A stretch of DNA of 48,888 bases, from positions 1 through 48,888 of the forward strand of contig NZ_JADVOP010000030.1 of assembly GCF_016508585.1 (NCBI RefSeq), in the 5' to 3' direction. Under the pieces are notes generated by a model. That model did no database searches and was not told where the DNA came from. It saw only the letters and a list, made by a program, of their open reading frames with translations. The position numbers and the translations under genes were made by a program. This stretch comes from Acinetobacter baumannii. Lineage in GTDB: Bacteria > Pseudomonadota > Gammaproteobacteria > Pseudomonadales > Moraxellaceae. Shown one piece after another: positions 1-8,660 of this stretch; position 1 is the first letter of the stretch, and every line of letters begins with the position of its first letter.

Positions 1-220
1 ATTTAAAATCAATAAAATATTACTCATTATAGGTTAGTAAGAGTTTTGGAAAATTGATACAGTTTTTAGCTATTGATTGATACATAAATTTAATTTATTT
101 TCGAATATTAGAGATCGTACAAAGAGTTGTTTTGGTCCTTAATAGCTTTAAAAAGAATATAAATTGTTATGATGATTATTTTTGATGAAATCTTAAAATT
201 TTTTATAAAGTGAGTATTTA

Positions 221-3200
221 ATGACTTTGCCTGATAATTTTTCTGCTAAAGAGTTTTTAAAAAATAGGAGACCAGAAGAGTTTTCTAGCTCTATTGTTGT
301 TGAAACAGGAGTTCTCGATAGAGTCCAATTGGAGCATTATTTAGCTACACTTAATATACGTAGTCAAGAATTAGAATTTGAGACATTTGCAAAAAAATTA
401 TGTGAAAAAATTATTTGCCCAAACCTTTTAGAGCAAACAGGACCTGTTGCAGGTGGTGATGGAAAAACAGATACTCAGACCTTTCCTGTTTCTTCACAGA
501 ATCAATTATTGTGGCTTGAAGGAGTTAATGAGCAATCTCACAATGAACGTTGGGCTTTTGCTGTAAGTACTCAAAAAGATTGGAAAGCCAAGTGTAAAAA
601 AGATGTAAAAAAAATTGTTGAAACGGGCATGGGGTATGTAAAAGTTTTTTGTATAACAAATCAATCAATTAAAGCAGATCAAAGAAGTAAATTAGAGGAT
701 GAGTTAACCAAGCAATATTCAATTGATGTACGTATTTTAGATTTAAGTTGGATATTGGACCAAATTTATAAGAATCAGTTAGAGTTTCTAGCAATCAATA
801 CATTAAGTATTCCTACATCTTATAAAAGAGAAATTGAATTAAGTGCTGATGATTATCAGAAACAAAAAGAATTAGATAGATTGAATAAACTAATTACAGA
901 AAAAATTGATGCTTCAAAAATTACAACTCAGCAGGTAGATTATTTCCTAGAGGTGGCTATTCTAAGCAAAGAATTAGAAAAACCTATAATTGATACCCAA
1001 AGTTTATTTGATCGGGCTGTTCGAGTTGCTAAAAAATTTGGAACATCTCAGCAATCATTAGAGGCAAGTTATCAGTATGCTTGGGCTGCACACTGGTGGT
1101 TTGAAGATTATTCATTATTTGAGAGTAATTTAGAATTAACTTTTGAAAATCTTGCAGAAAATACTAACTCAGAAAGTTGGGAGAAAATAGTAAACTTATT
1201 GACAATTTACTATGGGAGGTATAGCTATTTAAAAGATATACATCCTAGTGTAGATATTGATTGTATCTATAATAATACCATTGATGTATTGGATAGATTA
1301 TCAAAAGATTTAAGTCGTCCAAGTAACTCATTAATGGCATCTATTCACTTGGATTTATTACAGCTAATTGTTAAGTTTCCAGATGAAAAATATTGTATAG
1401 AGTTATTAAAAAAGACACTTGAAACGTGTCGATTGGGAAGTAATCTAATAGGTTTTCCTTTTGAAAAATTTTATAATTTATTTCAGGAATTGGATATTAT
1501 TTTTGATAAATATGAAGAATATGAAGAACTTTTAGATTACTTTACAGAGCAATCTGGTTTGCGTGATAGTGAGACAAAGACAGCAAAACTACAACTTGAA
1601 CGTGGATTGAAGCGTTTAGACGATAATAAGCCATACCAAGCTATTAAGTTATTAGGGAAGTCTGTTTCAGGTCTAAATAAAAAAGAAACGTATGATGAAA
1701 TGACTTATGCAAATCTATTATTATCTGAAGCATATTCAAGGGTTGGTCTTAGATGGGCAAGTAGAGGAAGTCTATTATTTTCAGCATCACTTCTAGCAAA
1801 TTATTTTCATAAAGAAAAATTAATTTTACCCTCAGCTATAAAAGTCTATTGGCAACTTGCGTGGAAAGAGTTGGAGTTAGGTAGAATTCCTCAATCATTA
1901 CGTTGGGCAGAACTAGCACTACTTAGCTTAAATGCAATAAAAGATGATTACATAGATGAGGAAGAGTTAATACGATTTGATGGGTGTTTAGCTCATTTAT
2001 TATTAAATTGTAGGTTTGATCAACTTGCTGAGCTCGAATATTTACCTGATTTTTTAGAAAAATTGCAACTTTTCTTTTCTAATAGTGCTCTCCTATATAT
2101 TTTAGGATATGAAGATAAGTTAAAAGAAGAATTTCAGCAAACCTCTTTAGATGAGTTTGTGAAAACATTATTTTTGTGTCGAGATACAGATACTAGACAT
2201 CCTACATCTCAAATTTTACCTACATTAGGAAAGTCTATTACCTACACTACTAGAGTGTCGGGATGTGAATTTAAAATTCAATTTCCAAATCGCTCCCCAT
2301 ATATTGAACTGTCTGAATCTATTTTGACTACAATCGAAAATTTCTTTTCTACAAATCCAATTGATAAAGTTTTTACAAAAATTAGCTCATTAGAAATTAA
2401 TATTATTGGTGATGATGAAAATAGCACCATATCTCATGAATTTAGTAAATCCTCCAAGGGAATATATGTGGATATTTTCTGTTCTAATTTTACATGGGAG
2501 CATTTAGATCAAAATAATCAAAAAATAGTTTTTGAGTGGTTTGTTCAGTTTGTTATTGAATGTTTGATTAAAGTTTATCATGTTCTAGATATTGAAAAAT
2601 TTGTAGAAGCCTCATTCATAACTGATTTATCTATTACAAGGTCTATTGCATTTAGTACATGTTTTGGTGCGACATACAATGTCATGGGAAGAGATTCCCA
2701 TAAAAATGTTTTAGACATACTTAATGGTAATAAGGGAACTAAATTTGAGTTAATTAGAAAGTTGTCTTGGGATCAAGGTAGCCCAAAAGTGCTACAAAAT
2801 AAAACTGAGAAAATTCAAATGGGAGATCATAAAAAAACTCCTGATTTTGGAAATTTAGAATCTATAAGTCATGATCAAATTGCTGTAACGACTTTGATTA
2901 AACCTGAATTATGGGATGAGGCAGCATGGCATGGTTTAGCTTTCATGTGTTTTGAAAATAAACCTCCTGTTATTCTTTTAATTTTTAAAAAAGAAGGGGG
3001 AGAGGATGTCTTCATGGACTTATATGAGAATTTAGGTCAGGTTGATAGCTTAGAAAGACTGAGATTCTCCATAATAAGAGGGGTGTCTAAAGAAGAACCT
3101 TATAATTATAGAGTTTTACTTACGGAAAATATTATGGCTAATGATCAACATAAATTAATTACTATGTGTAGTCGTATTCATGAGATGACACCGCCTACAG

Positions 3201-3460
3201 ATCGGAATTGGAGTAATTTTGAAAAGGAATATAAAAAGTATGGCTCATATAGTTTAAGTTTTGGTGTATTTTTTAATGGTCAATTTTACCCATATCCAGA
3301 GTTTGAAAAATATTTAATTAAGAAGAAAGAACTTGTAATTAAAAATGCTTGGGAAGTTGGTATTAATGATATTGAAAGAATAGTTTTAAGGCATGATGAT
3401 GAGCCTTTAATTCCAGAAGAAGCTGAACATATTCCTTATTTTGAAAATTTTAAAAAATAA
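221..3460 (+). CDS. Large AT-rich protein, nuclease-like N-terminus plus helical repeats; function unknown
   Basis: A 1079-residue protein that I cannot assign to a named family. Near the N-terminus, acidic residues around 50-54 are followed by GGDGKTD at about 78-84 and then a hydrophobic strand ending in STQK at 116-119. This order resembles the E...D...(Q/E)xK layout of Mrr-type PD-(D/E)XK nucleases. Residues about 450-590 are rich in amphipathic helices with A/L/Y spacing like TPR repeats. The C-terminal part (from about 890) is a mixed alpha/beta region with no motif I know. No signal peptide or membrane segment is seen. The start has a weak GTGAG ribosome site. Base composition is far more AT-rich than the nrd genes next to it, suggesting transfer. 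It stands alone and converges on nrdB. A nuclease-based defence protein is an inference from architecture only. Confidence 0.6.
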   Translation: MTLPDNFSAKEFLKNRRPEEFSSSIVVETGVLDRVQLEHYLATLNIRSQELEFETFAKKLCEKIICPNLLEQTGPVAGGDGKTDTQTFPVSSQNQLLWLEGVNEQSHNERWAFAVSTQKDWKAKCKKDVKKIVETGMGYVKVFCITNQSIKADQRSKLEDELTKQYSIDVRILDLSWILDQIYKNQLEFLAINTLSIPTSYKREIELSADDYQKQKELDRLNKLITEKIDASKITTQQVDYFLEVAILSKELEKPIIDTQSLFDRAVRVAKKFGTSQQSLEASYQYAWAAHWWFEDYSLFESNLELTFENLAENTNSESWEKIVNLLTIYYGRYSYLKDIHPSVDIDCIYNNTIDVLDRLSKDLSRPSNSLMASIHLDLLQLIVKFPDEKYCIELLKKTLETCRLGSNLIGFPFEKFYNLFQELDIIFDKYEEYEELLDYFTEQSGLRDSETKTAKLQLERGLKRLDDNKPYQAIKLLGKSVSGLNKKETYDEMTYANLLLSEAYSRVGLRWASRGSLLFSASLLANYFHKEKLILPSAIKVYWQLAWKELELGRIPQSLRWAELALLSLNAIKDDYIDEEELIRFDGCLAHLLLNCRFDQLAELEYLPDFLEKLQLFFSNSALLYILGYEDKLKEEFQQTSLDEFVKTLFLCRDTDTRHPTSQILPTLGKSITYTTRVSGCEFKIQFPNRSPYIELSESILTTIENFFSTNPIDKVFTKISSLEINIIGDDENSTISHEFSKSSKGIYVDIFCSNFTWEHLDQNNQKIVFEWFVQFVIECLIKVYHVLDIEKFVEASFITDLSITRSIAFSTCFGATYNVMGRDSHKNVLDILNGNKGTKFELIRKLSWDQGSPKVLQNKTEKIQMGDHKKTPDFGNLESISHDQIAVTTLIKPELWDEAAWHGLAFMCFENKPPVILLIFKKEGGEDVFMDLYENLGQVDSLERLRFSIIRGVSKEEPYNYRVLLTENIMANDQHKLITMCSRIHEMTPPTDRNWSNFEKEYKKYGSYSLSFGVFFNGQFYPYPEFEKYLIKKKELVIKNAWEVGINDIERIVLRHDDEPLIPEEAEHIPYFENFKK

Positions 3461-3473
3461 TACTATGTGTATG

Positions 3474-3503
3474 ACACCTGTCATGTCGTTCCATGACAGG
3501 TGT
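3474..3503. terminator. Perfect 12-bp inverted repeat between convergent genes
   Basis: Arms ACACCTGTCATG and CATGACAGGTGT enclose a 6-base loop. The hairpin lies in the 88-bp gap between the convergent AT-rich gene and nrdB, so a bidirectional terminator is plausible, although no clear T-run follows on either side. Two more TGTCGTT-containing short palindromic units follow up to about 3541, which is unusual for a simple terminator. Confidence 0.5.
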
Positions 3504-3548
3504 TGTGTCGTTTATGACAACTGATGTGTCGTTCAACGACGGTCTACC

Positions 3549-4832
3549 TTACCAACTCAACGCACCACCAGTTTGATAATCAGTCACACGCGTTTCAAAG
3601 AAGTTCTTCTCTTTACGCAAGTCCATCATCTCAGACATCCACTGGAACGGGTTGTTTACACCAGCAAACTGCTCAGGAAGACCAAGCTGTGCTAAACGAC
3701 GGTTACAGATGAATTTCAAATATTCTTCCATCATCGCTGCATTCATACCCAATACACCGCGTGGCATGGTGTCACGCGCATATTCGATTTCAAGCATGGT
3801 GCCTTCAAGAATCATTTGAATGATTTCTTCTTGGAACTCGGCAGTCCATAAGTGTGGATTTTCGATCTTGATTTGGTTAATCATGTCGATACCAAAGTTC
3901 AAGTGCATCGACTCATCACGCAAGATGTATTGGAATTGCTCAGCAACACCATTCATCTTGTTACGACGACCCATGGACAAGATTTGGCTGAAACCACAGT
4001 AGAAGAAGATCCCTTCAAGTACACAATAGAATGCAATCAGGTTACGTAGTAAGATCTGATCGTTTTCAGGAGTACCCGTATGGAAAGTAGGATCACTCAA
4101 AGACTGTGTATATTTCAGGCCCCACGCTGCTTTACGGGCAACCGATGGAACTTCACGGTACATGTTAAAGACTTCGCCTTCATCCATACCCAAAGATTCG
4201 ATACAGTACTGGTAAGCATGCGTATGAATCGCTTCTTCAAATGCTTGACGCAAGATGTATTGACGGCATTCAGGGTTGGTAATATGACGGTAGATCGCCA
4301 AAACCAGGTTGTTTGCAACCAATGAGTCTGCAGTCGAGAAGAAACCTAAAGAACGCATTACAATGGTACGCTCATCTTCAGTCAAACCATTTTCAGACTT
4401 CCACAGTGCGATGTCATGGTTCATGTTGACTTCTTGTGGCATCCAGTGGTTTGCACATCCGTCTAGGTATTTTTGCCAAGCCCACTCGTATTTGAATGGT
4501 ACAAGCTGGTTTAAATCTGCGCGACAGTTGATCATGGCTTTATCATCAACCTGTACGCGCTGCGCACCCATTTCAAGCTCTTCCAAGCCCGGTGCAACAT
4601 CCAACTTTTCTAAGGCGTGAGATGCTCTTGCCAACGAATCGGTTGGATTTGTTGATCTTGCTGAATAGGTTCCAGCGGATTGTGCAGCTGCCAAATTCTG
4701 CGATGATTGCTTTGCATCAGATACCACTTGCGAATCAGTCGTTTTTTTCGGTTCGACGGGCGCAGGCTGGTGAGCTTGTGCAGCTTGTTTCGGTTCATCA
4801 TCTTCAAAATCGTCCCAACTTAGGATAGACAT
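3549..4832 (-). CDS. nrdB: Class Ia ribonucleoside-diphosphate reductase, beta subunit
   Basis: NrdB holds the di-iron centre and tyrosyl radical that start ribonucleotide reduction in NrdA. The ligand motifs are visible: EEAIH followed four residues later by Tyr (the radical Tyr in the E. coli alignment) and, further on, RDESMH. About 100 N-terminal residues rich in Ala, Gln and Pro form a linker before the ferritin-like core. I chose the ATG at 4832 (protein begins [13 protein letters not shown]) because a GAGAG ribosome site lies seven bases upstream. The reading frame stays open to another ATG at 4871 with weaker signals, which would add 13 residues. The gene follows nrdA on the same strand after a gap holding a micro-ORF and a repeat element, and is probably co-transcribed from the nrdA promoter. 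Family assignment is secure; the start is less so. Confidence 0.93.
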   Translation of the reverse strand: MSILSWDDFEDDEPKQAAQAHQPAPVEPKKTTDSQVVSDAKQSSQNLAAAQSAGTYSARSTNPTDSLARASHALEKLDVAPGLEELEMGAQRVQVDDKAMINCRADLNQLVPFKYEWAWQKYLDGCANHWMPQEVNMNHDIALWKSENGLTEDERTIVMRSLGFFSTADSLVANNLVLAIYRHITNPECRQYILRQAFEEAIHTHAYQYCIESLGMDEGEVFNMYREVPSVARKAAWGLKYTQSLSDPTFHTGTPENDQILLRNLIAFYCVLEGIFFYCGFSQILSMGRRNKMNGVAEQFQYILRDESMHLNFGIDMINQIKIENPHLWTAEFQEEIIQMILEGTMLEIEYARDTMPRGVLGMNAAMMEEYLKFICNRRLAQLGLPEQFAGVNNPFQWMSEMMDLRKEKNFFETRVTDYQTGGALSW

Positions 4833-4972
4833 CGTTGTTCTCTCTTCGTTGTTAATATCTATGTTCGACATCTCACAAAAAAGATGTCACTACTATACGC
4901 TTATTCTGTGCAAGCAAAATTAAGTTTTGCCGATAGTTGTTTTGTTCTTGTTCGAAAGAACAGATACCCACA

Positions 4973-5104
4973 CTACTTATTTTGATTACGCTTTTGCTGT
5001 TTGCGGATCGCAATAAATGCATAGACCGCAGGGATATAAAAAATCAGAAAGGCCAAGATCAGCACAATTATGCCTAACTCATAGTTATGACTTAAATGGA
5101 ACAT
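4973..5104 (-). CDS. 43-aa single-span membrane micro-protein between nrdA and nrdB
   Basis: A short open frame on the nrd strand encodes 43 residues: a short N-terminus (MFHLSHNYE), one hydrophobic stretch of about 22 residues (roughly 11-33) and a strongly basic tail (IRKQQKRNQNK). This is the layout of a small single-pass inner-membrane protein with the basic end in the cytoplasm. AAAGG lies seven bases before the ATG. It sits between nrdA and nrdB in the same orientation, so it is probably part of the nrd transcript. I know no function for it. The transmembrane pattern and the ribosome site support a real gene; its shortness keeps confidence moderate. Confidence 0.6.
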   Translation of the reverse strand: MFHLSHNYELGIIVLILAFLIFYIPAVYAFIAIRKQQKRNQNK

Positions 5105-5135
5105 GGCTCAGCCTTTTATGATTTCAAACTTATTC

Positions 5136-5171
5136 AATCCCCTGATCTCTCTTTTTTAAAGGGAGGGACTT
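5136..5171. repeat. Left half of composite palindromic repeat (locus A)
   Basis: A 36-base unit beginning AATCCCC and ending GGGACTT. It aligns without length change to the unit at 39292-39327, and an inverted partner follows at 5194-5230. The pair occupies the gap between the micro-ORF and nrdA. The shared length, ends and pairing suggest one dispersed repeat family. Confidence 0.65.
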
Positions 5172-5193
5172 GCATCCCACCATTTACTTCGAG

Positions 5194-5230
5194 GAATCTC
5201 CCTCCTTTTAAAGGGAGGGGCGGGAGGATG
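5194..5230. repeat. Right half of composite palindromic repeat (locus A)
   Basis: Inverted counterpart of 5136-5171, with an internal CCCTCC/GGAGGG stem and an outer GGGAGGAT end. It abuts the nrdA stop codon at 5233-5235. The hairpin could also attenuate read-through between nrdA and nrdB. Confidence 0.6.
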
Positions 5231-5232
5231 AC

Positions 5233-8058
5233 TTACTGACAAGCTTCACAATCTGGATTGTCGATTGAGCATGCTTGTGGCACTGGTGCTGCTTGAGAGA
5301 AGCCTTCTTCTTCAGCAGGTGCTACAGGCTTAGCTTCTGATGCAACCGCCGCCACTGGAGCAGCCACAGTGGTTGCTTTTACTGCGTTTAAAGCACCCGT
5401 ATTAATGGTTGATTTTTCCGCAGATGTTGCACCCAATGCACGGAGGTAATACGTGGTTTTAAGACCACGTAACCAAGCCATCTTATACGTGATGTCAAGT
5501 TTTTTACCATTTGCACCTGAGATGTATAGGTTCAATGACTGTGCTTGATCAATCCATTTTTGACGACGTGATGCAGCATCCACGATCCAACGTGTATCCA
5601 CTTCAAATGCGGTTGCAAAAATTGCTTTTAATTCATCAGGAATACGGGCAATTTTTTGTACAGAACCTTCGAAATGTTTAAGGTCGTTCACCATAACAGC
5701 GTCCCAGAGACCACGATCTTTTAACGCACGTACTAAGTACGGGTTGATCACTGTAAATTCACCTGAAAGGTTTGATTTTACATAAAGGTTTTGGAACGTT
5801 GGTTCGATTGACTGTGAAACACCACAAATGTTTGAGATGGTTGCTGTAGGCGCAATCGCCATCACATTTGAGTTACGCATACCGTCTTTTTGTACTTTGG
5901 CACGTAAAGTGTCCCAGTCCAAACGTTGGGTACGGTCAACTTCGAACATGCGCTCTGGACGAGATTTCGCAACAATATCTAAAGAGTCGATTGGCAAGAT
6001 ACCTTGATCCCACAATGAACCTTTGAATGTTGAATAAACACCACGTTCAATCGCAAGGTCGCTAGAAGTTTGGATCGCATAGTAGCTGATCACTTCCATG
6101 GACTCGTCGGCAAAGTCGACTGCTTCATCTGAGCCATAACCCATACCCAATTCATATAAAGCATCTTGGAAGCCCATGATACCCATACCGACTGGACGGT
6201 GTTTCAGGTTTGAATTACGTGCTTGTTCAACTGCGTAGTAGTTGATGTCAATCACGTTGTCGAGCATGCGAACTGCTGTTTTTACAGTACGTGCTAGTTT
6301 TTCACGGTCAAGTTTACCGCCTTGAACATGTTGAACAAGGTTGATTGAACCTAGGTTACATACTGCGATTTCATCTTTATTGGTATTTAAAGTGATTTCT
6401 GTACATAAGTTAGATGAGTGAACTACGCCAACATGTTGTTGTGGTGAACGTAAGTTACATACATCTTTGAATGTGATCCACGGATGACCTGTTTCAAACA
6501 ACATTGATAACATTTTGCGCCATAAGTCTTTCGCACGGATTTTCTTATGCAGCATGTTGTTTTCTTTAGCAACGCTTTCATAGTAAGCATAACGTTCAGC
6601 AAACTCAGTTCCTGTAAGGTCATGCAAATCAGGTGTTTCAGATGGTGTGAACAATGTCCATTCCGCATCTTCAAACACACGTTGCATAAACAAATCCGGA
6701 ACCCAGTTTGCAGTGTTCATATCGTGTGTACGACGACGGTCATCACCTGTGTTTTTACGCAGCTCCAGGAATTCTTCAATATCCAAGTGCCAAGTTTCAA
6801 GGTATGCACATACGGCACCTTTACGTTTACCGCCTTGGTTGACTGCAACAGCAGTATCGTTGGCAACTTTGAGGAAAGGAACAACACCTTGAGATTTACC
6901 GTTTGTGCCTTTGATGTATGAGTTCAACGCACGAACTGGTGTCCAGTCATTTCCTAAACCACCCGCCCATTTAGACAGTAGGGCATTGTCACGCATAGCA
7001 CCATAGATGTCATAAAGATCATCTTGAATTGTGGTGAGGTAACAGCTCGACAATTGTGGACGTAAGGTACCTGAGTTAAACAGTGTCGGTGTAGACGCCA
7101 TATAATCGAAGCTAGACAATAAGTCATAGAACTCAATTGCACGATCTTCACGTTGCTCTTCATTTAATGCAAGCCCCATAGAGACACGCATAAAGAACAA
7201 TTGTGGAAGTTCGAAACGTACATCGTTTGAGTGAATGAAGTAGCGGTCAAACAGGGTTTGCAGACCTAAGTAGGTAAATTGGTTTGAGCGTTCTGGTTTA
7301 ATCGCTGCTGCCAATTTAGCAAGGTCGAAGTTCAAAAGTTCTGGTGAAAGAAGTTCCAGCTCGATCCCTTTTTTCAGGTAAGTTTCAAGCGCATCGCCTT
7401 CTTCGGTATCTGTCGCTAAACCTAAGAATTTTAAACCAGTTGCCACTAAATCATCACGAAGTAAACGTGCCGTCACATAAGTGTAGTTTGGTTCTTGTTC
7501 GATACGGGTACGTGTCGCCATCATCATGGTGGTTGAGATGTCTGACTGTTTTACACCGTTATATAAGTTTTTAACTGTTTCATCGACAATGGCTTGAACA
7601 TCAATACCTTCTAAACCTTCGCTGGCTTTTTCAATCGTGGCTTGAAGTTTGCCCAAATCTAGAGGCTGAAGCTGACCATTCGCATCTGTGATTTGTAGGG
7701 TTGGGTGATGATGAGCACCCGTTTGTTTGCGTGCTTCAGAACGTTGCTCACGGTAGATCACATAAGCACGCGCAACTTTTTGTTCACCTGTACGCATAAG
7801 CGCCAATTCAACTTGGTCTTGAATTTCTTCAATGTGAATTGTTCCACCAGACGGTAAACGACGATTAAAAGTGTTCATAACCATTTCTGTTAATTGTGTA
7901 ATACGGTCATGAATTCGGCTTGAGTCTGCGCTTTGCTGGCCCTCAACAGCCAAAAAAGCTTTACCAATTGCTACAGCGATTTTATCTGCATCAAAAGCGG
8001 CAACATCACCAGTGCGTTTAATCACTTGTAGTTGACCAGGGGTTGTAATGGCGTTCAT
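5233..8058 (-). CDS. nrdA: Class Ia ribonucleoside-diphosphate reductase, alpha subunit
   Basis: NrdA reduces ribonucleoside diphosphates to deoxyribonucleotides. The active-site set is present: SSCYL (first redox Cys), NLCTEI (thiyl-radical Cys with Asn and Glu), VCNLGS (second redox Cys), the Tyr pair in TTYYLRAL and a C-terminal CEACQ shuttle pair. Two ATP-cone allosteric modules are recognisable at the N-terminus (one starting VIKRTGD, the next after PTLQITDANG), an arrangement also known in Pseudomonas. An Ala/Pro/Glu-rich linker precedes the CxxC tail. The frame is open up to a GTG at 8139, but the added 27 residues are low-complexity (HNNDDDNG) and that GTG has no ribosome site. The ATG at 8058 (MNAITTPGQ) has GGAG eleven bases upstream, so I prefer it. 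The gene is expressed with nrdB, and NrdR and DnaA sites upstream suggest regulation. Confidence 0.94.
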   Translation of the reverse strand: MNAITTPGQLQVIKRTGDVAAFDADKIAVAIGKAFLAVEGQQSADSSRIHDRITQLTEMVMNTFNRRLPSGGTIHIEEIQDQVELALMRTGEQKVARAYVIYREQRSEARKQTGAHHHPTLQITDANGQLQPLDLGKLQATIEKASEGLEGIDVQAIVDETVKNLYNGVKQSDISTTMMMATRTRIEQEPNYTYVTARLLRDDLVATGLKFLGLATDTEEGDALETYLKKGIELELLSPELLNFDLAKLAAAIKPERSNQFTYLGLQTLFDRYFIHSNDVRFELPQLFFMRVSMGLALNEEQREDRAIEFYDLLSSFDYMASTPTLFNSGTLRPQLSSCYLTTIQDDLYDIYGAMRDNALLSKWAGGLGNDWTPVRALNSYIKGTNGKSQGVVPFLKVANDTAVAVNQGGKRKGAVCAYLETWHLDIEEFLELRKNTGDDRRRTHDMNTANWVPDLFMQRVFEDAEWTLFTPSETPDLHDLTGTEFAERYAYYESVAKENNMLHKKIRAKDLWRKMLSMLFETGHPWITFKDVCNLRSPQQHVGVVHSSNLCTEITLNTNKDEIAVCNLGSINLVQHVQGGKLDREKLARTVKTAVRMLDNVIDINYYAVEQARNSNLKHRPVGMGIMGFQDALYELGMGYGSDEAVDFADESMEVISYYAIQTSSDLAIERGVYSTFKGSLWDQGILPIDSLDIVAKSRPERMFEVDRTQRLDWDTLRAKVQKDGMRNSNVMAIAPTATISNICGVSQSIEPTFQNLYVKSNLSGEFTVINPYLVRALKDRGLWDAVMVNDLKHFEGSVQKIARIPDELKAIFATAFEVDTRWIVDAASRRQKWIDQAQSLNLYISGANGKKLDITYKMAWLRGLKTTYYLRALGATSAEKSTINTGALNAVKATTVAAPVAAVASEAKPVAPAEEEGFSQAAPVPQACSIDNPDCEACQ

Positions 8059-8155
8059 TGTCAGCGTAGCTCCATTGTCATCATCATTGTTATGTTTATG
8101 GACCATTTGAACCGGACGAGTTGCAATTTTGTTCGTCACGATGTTTGAGGACTAA

Positions 8156-8171
8156 ACACAATACTTAGTGG
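8156..8171. promoter_or_regulatory. Putative NrdR box 1 upstream of nrdA
   Basis: The 16-mer ACACAATACTTAGTGG matches the known NrdR-box consensus (acaCwAtATaTwGtgt) at about 13 of 16 positions. It lies 32 bp from a second, weaker box, the spacing of three helical turns typical for NrdR pairs, and just downstream of the proposed nrdA promoter. Confidence 0.65.
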
Positions 8172-8187
8172 TTTAATTTAATTTAGA

Positions 8188-8203
8188 ACACAAGATACGG
8201 TAA
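8188..8203. promoter_or_regulatory. Putative NrdR box 2 upstream of nrdA
   Basis: ACACAAGATACGGTAA matches about 11 of 16 NrdR-box positions and overlaps the proposed nrdA -10 element. Together with box 1 it forms the usual 32-bp-spaced pair through which NrdR represses nrd operons. Confidence 0.55.
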
Positions 8204-8220
8204 TTTTAAGGTCAGATCAA
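8192..8220 (-). promoter_or_regulatory. Putative sigma-70 promoter of nrdA
   Basis: Read on the minus strand, TTGATC (8220-8215) and TATCTT (8197-8192) are separated by 17 bp. Each hexamer matches four of six consensus bases. The -10 lies inside NrdR box 2, as expected for a repressor-controlled promoter. Confidence 0.5.
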
Positions 8221-8363
8221 TATTGACATTTTAAGAATGTTTTATCTCTAATCAGTAAATTTTTATTCGTGTCTTTTTCCCTTGAACAATCATTTTTGTT
8301 ATATGCCTTATTTGGCAAGGACATAGCATAACAAAGACCACCAAGAGTGCTTATAGATAACTA

Positions 8364-8372
8364 TGTGGATAA
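8364..8372 (-). promoter_or_regulatory. DnaA box upstream of nrdA
   Basis: TTATCCACA on the minus strand is an exact consensus DnaA box. It lies about 145 bp upstream of the proposed nrdA -35, and a degenerate relative (TTATAGATA) occurs at 8351-8359. DnaA control of nrdAB is established in E. coli; that it applies here is inference. The rest of the 8140-8660 gap holds the nrdA and bfmR promoters and no gene. Confidence 0.55.
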
Positions 8373-8530
8373 CTCAAAAAGCGATGAACTGATTAAACAG
8401 AATATGAACAATGAAATATTTTGTATAAAAAATAGTCTGGGTATTGATTGTGTTAGGAATATTGCTGCATAAAGGTGTGAAAACTTGGAAAACTGTCTAC
8501 AATTCAATAGTTAATAAAAATATAACAAAT

Positions 8531-8548
8531 TGATACTCTCATGTATCA
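8531..8548. repeat. Inverted repeat upstream of bfmR
   Basis: TGATAC and GTATCA flank six bases. This short dyad lies 20 bp before the larger palindrome at the bfmR promoter and may be another protein-binding site. Confidence 0.35.
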
Positions 8549-8565
8549 GTTTGGTGAATGAGGTC

Positions 8566-8593
8566 TTGTTTACATTGTAAACGTGTGTATATT
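8566..8593 (+). promoter_or_regulatory. Putative bfmR promoter with overlapping palindromic operator
   Basis: TTGTTT (8566-8571) and TATATT (8588-8593) are 16 bp apart. The perfect 15-base palindrome GTTTACATTGTAAAC (8568-8582) overlaps the -35. ATTGTAAAC at 8574 is partly repeated as ATTGCAAAAC at 8591, so OmpR-type direct-repeat binding, for example BfmR autoregulation, is possible. Confidence 0.45.
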
Positions 8594-8660
8594 GCAAAAC
8601 ATAGTGTCTTGAATCTGCGAGATTTGTAGCAGTGACCAAACTAAATATAGGGGCAAATAG

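Noticed and set aside
3820..4828. Plus-strand frames over nrdB
   Set aside because: Antisense shadows of a well-recognised gene, without ribosome sites or family features.
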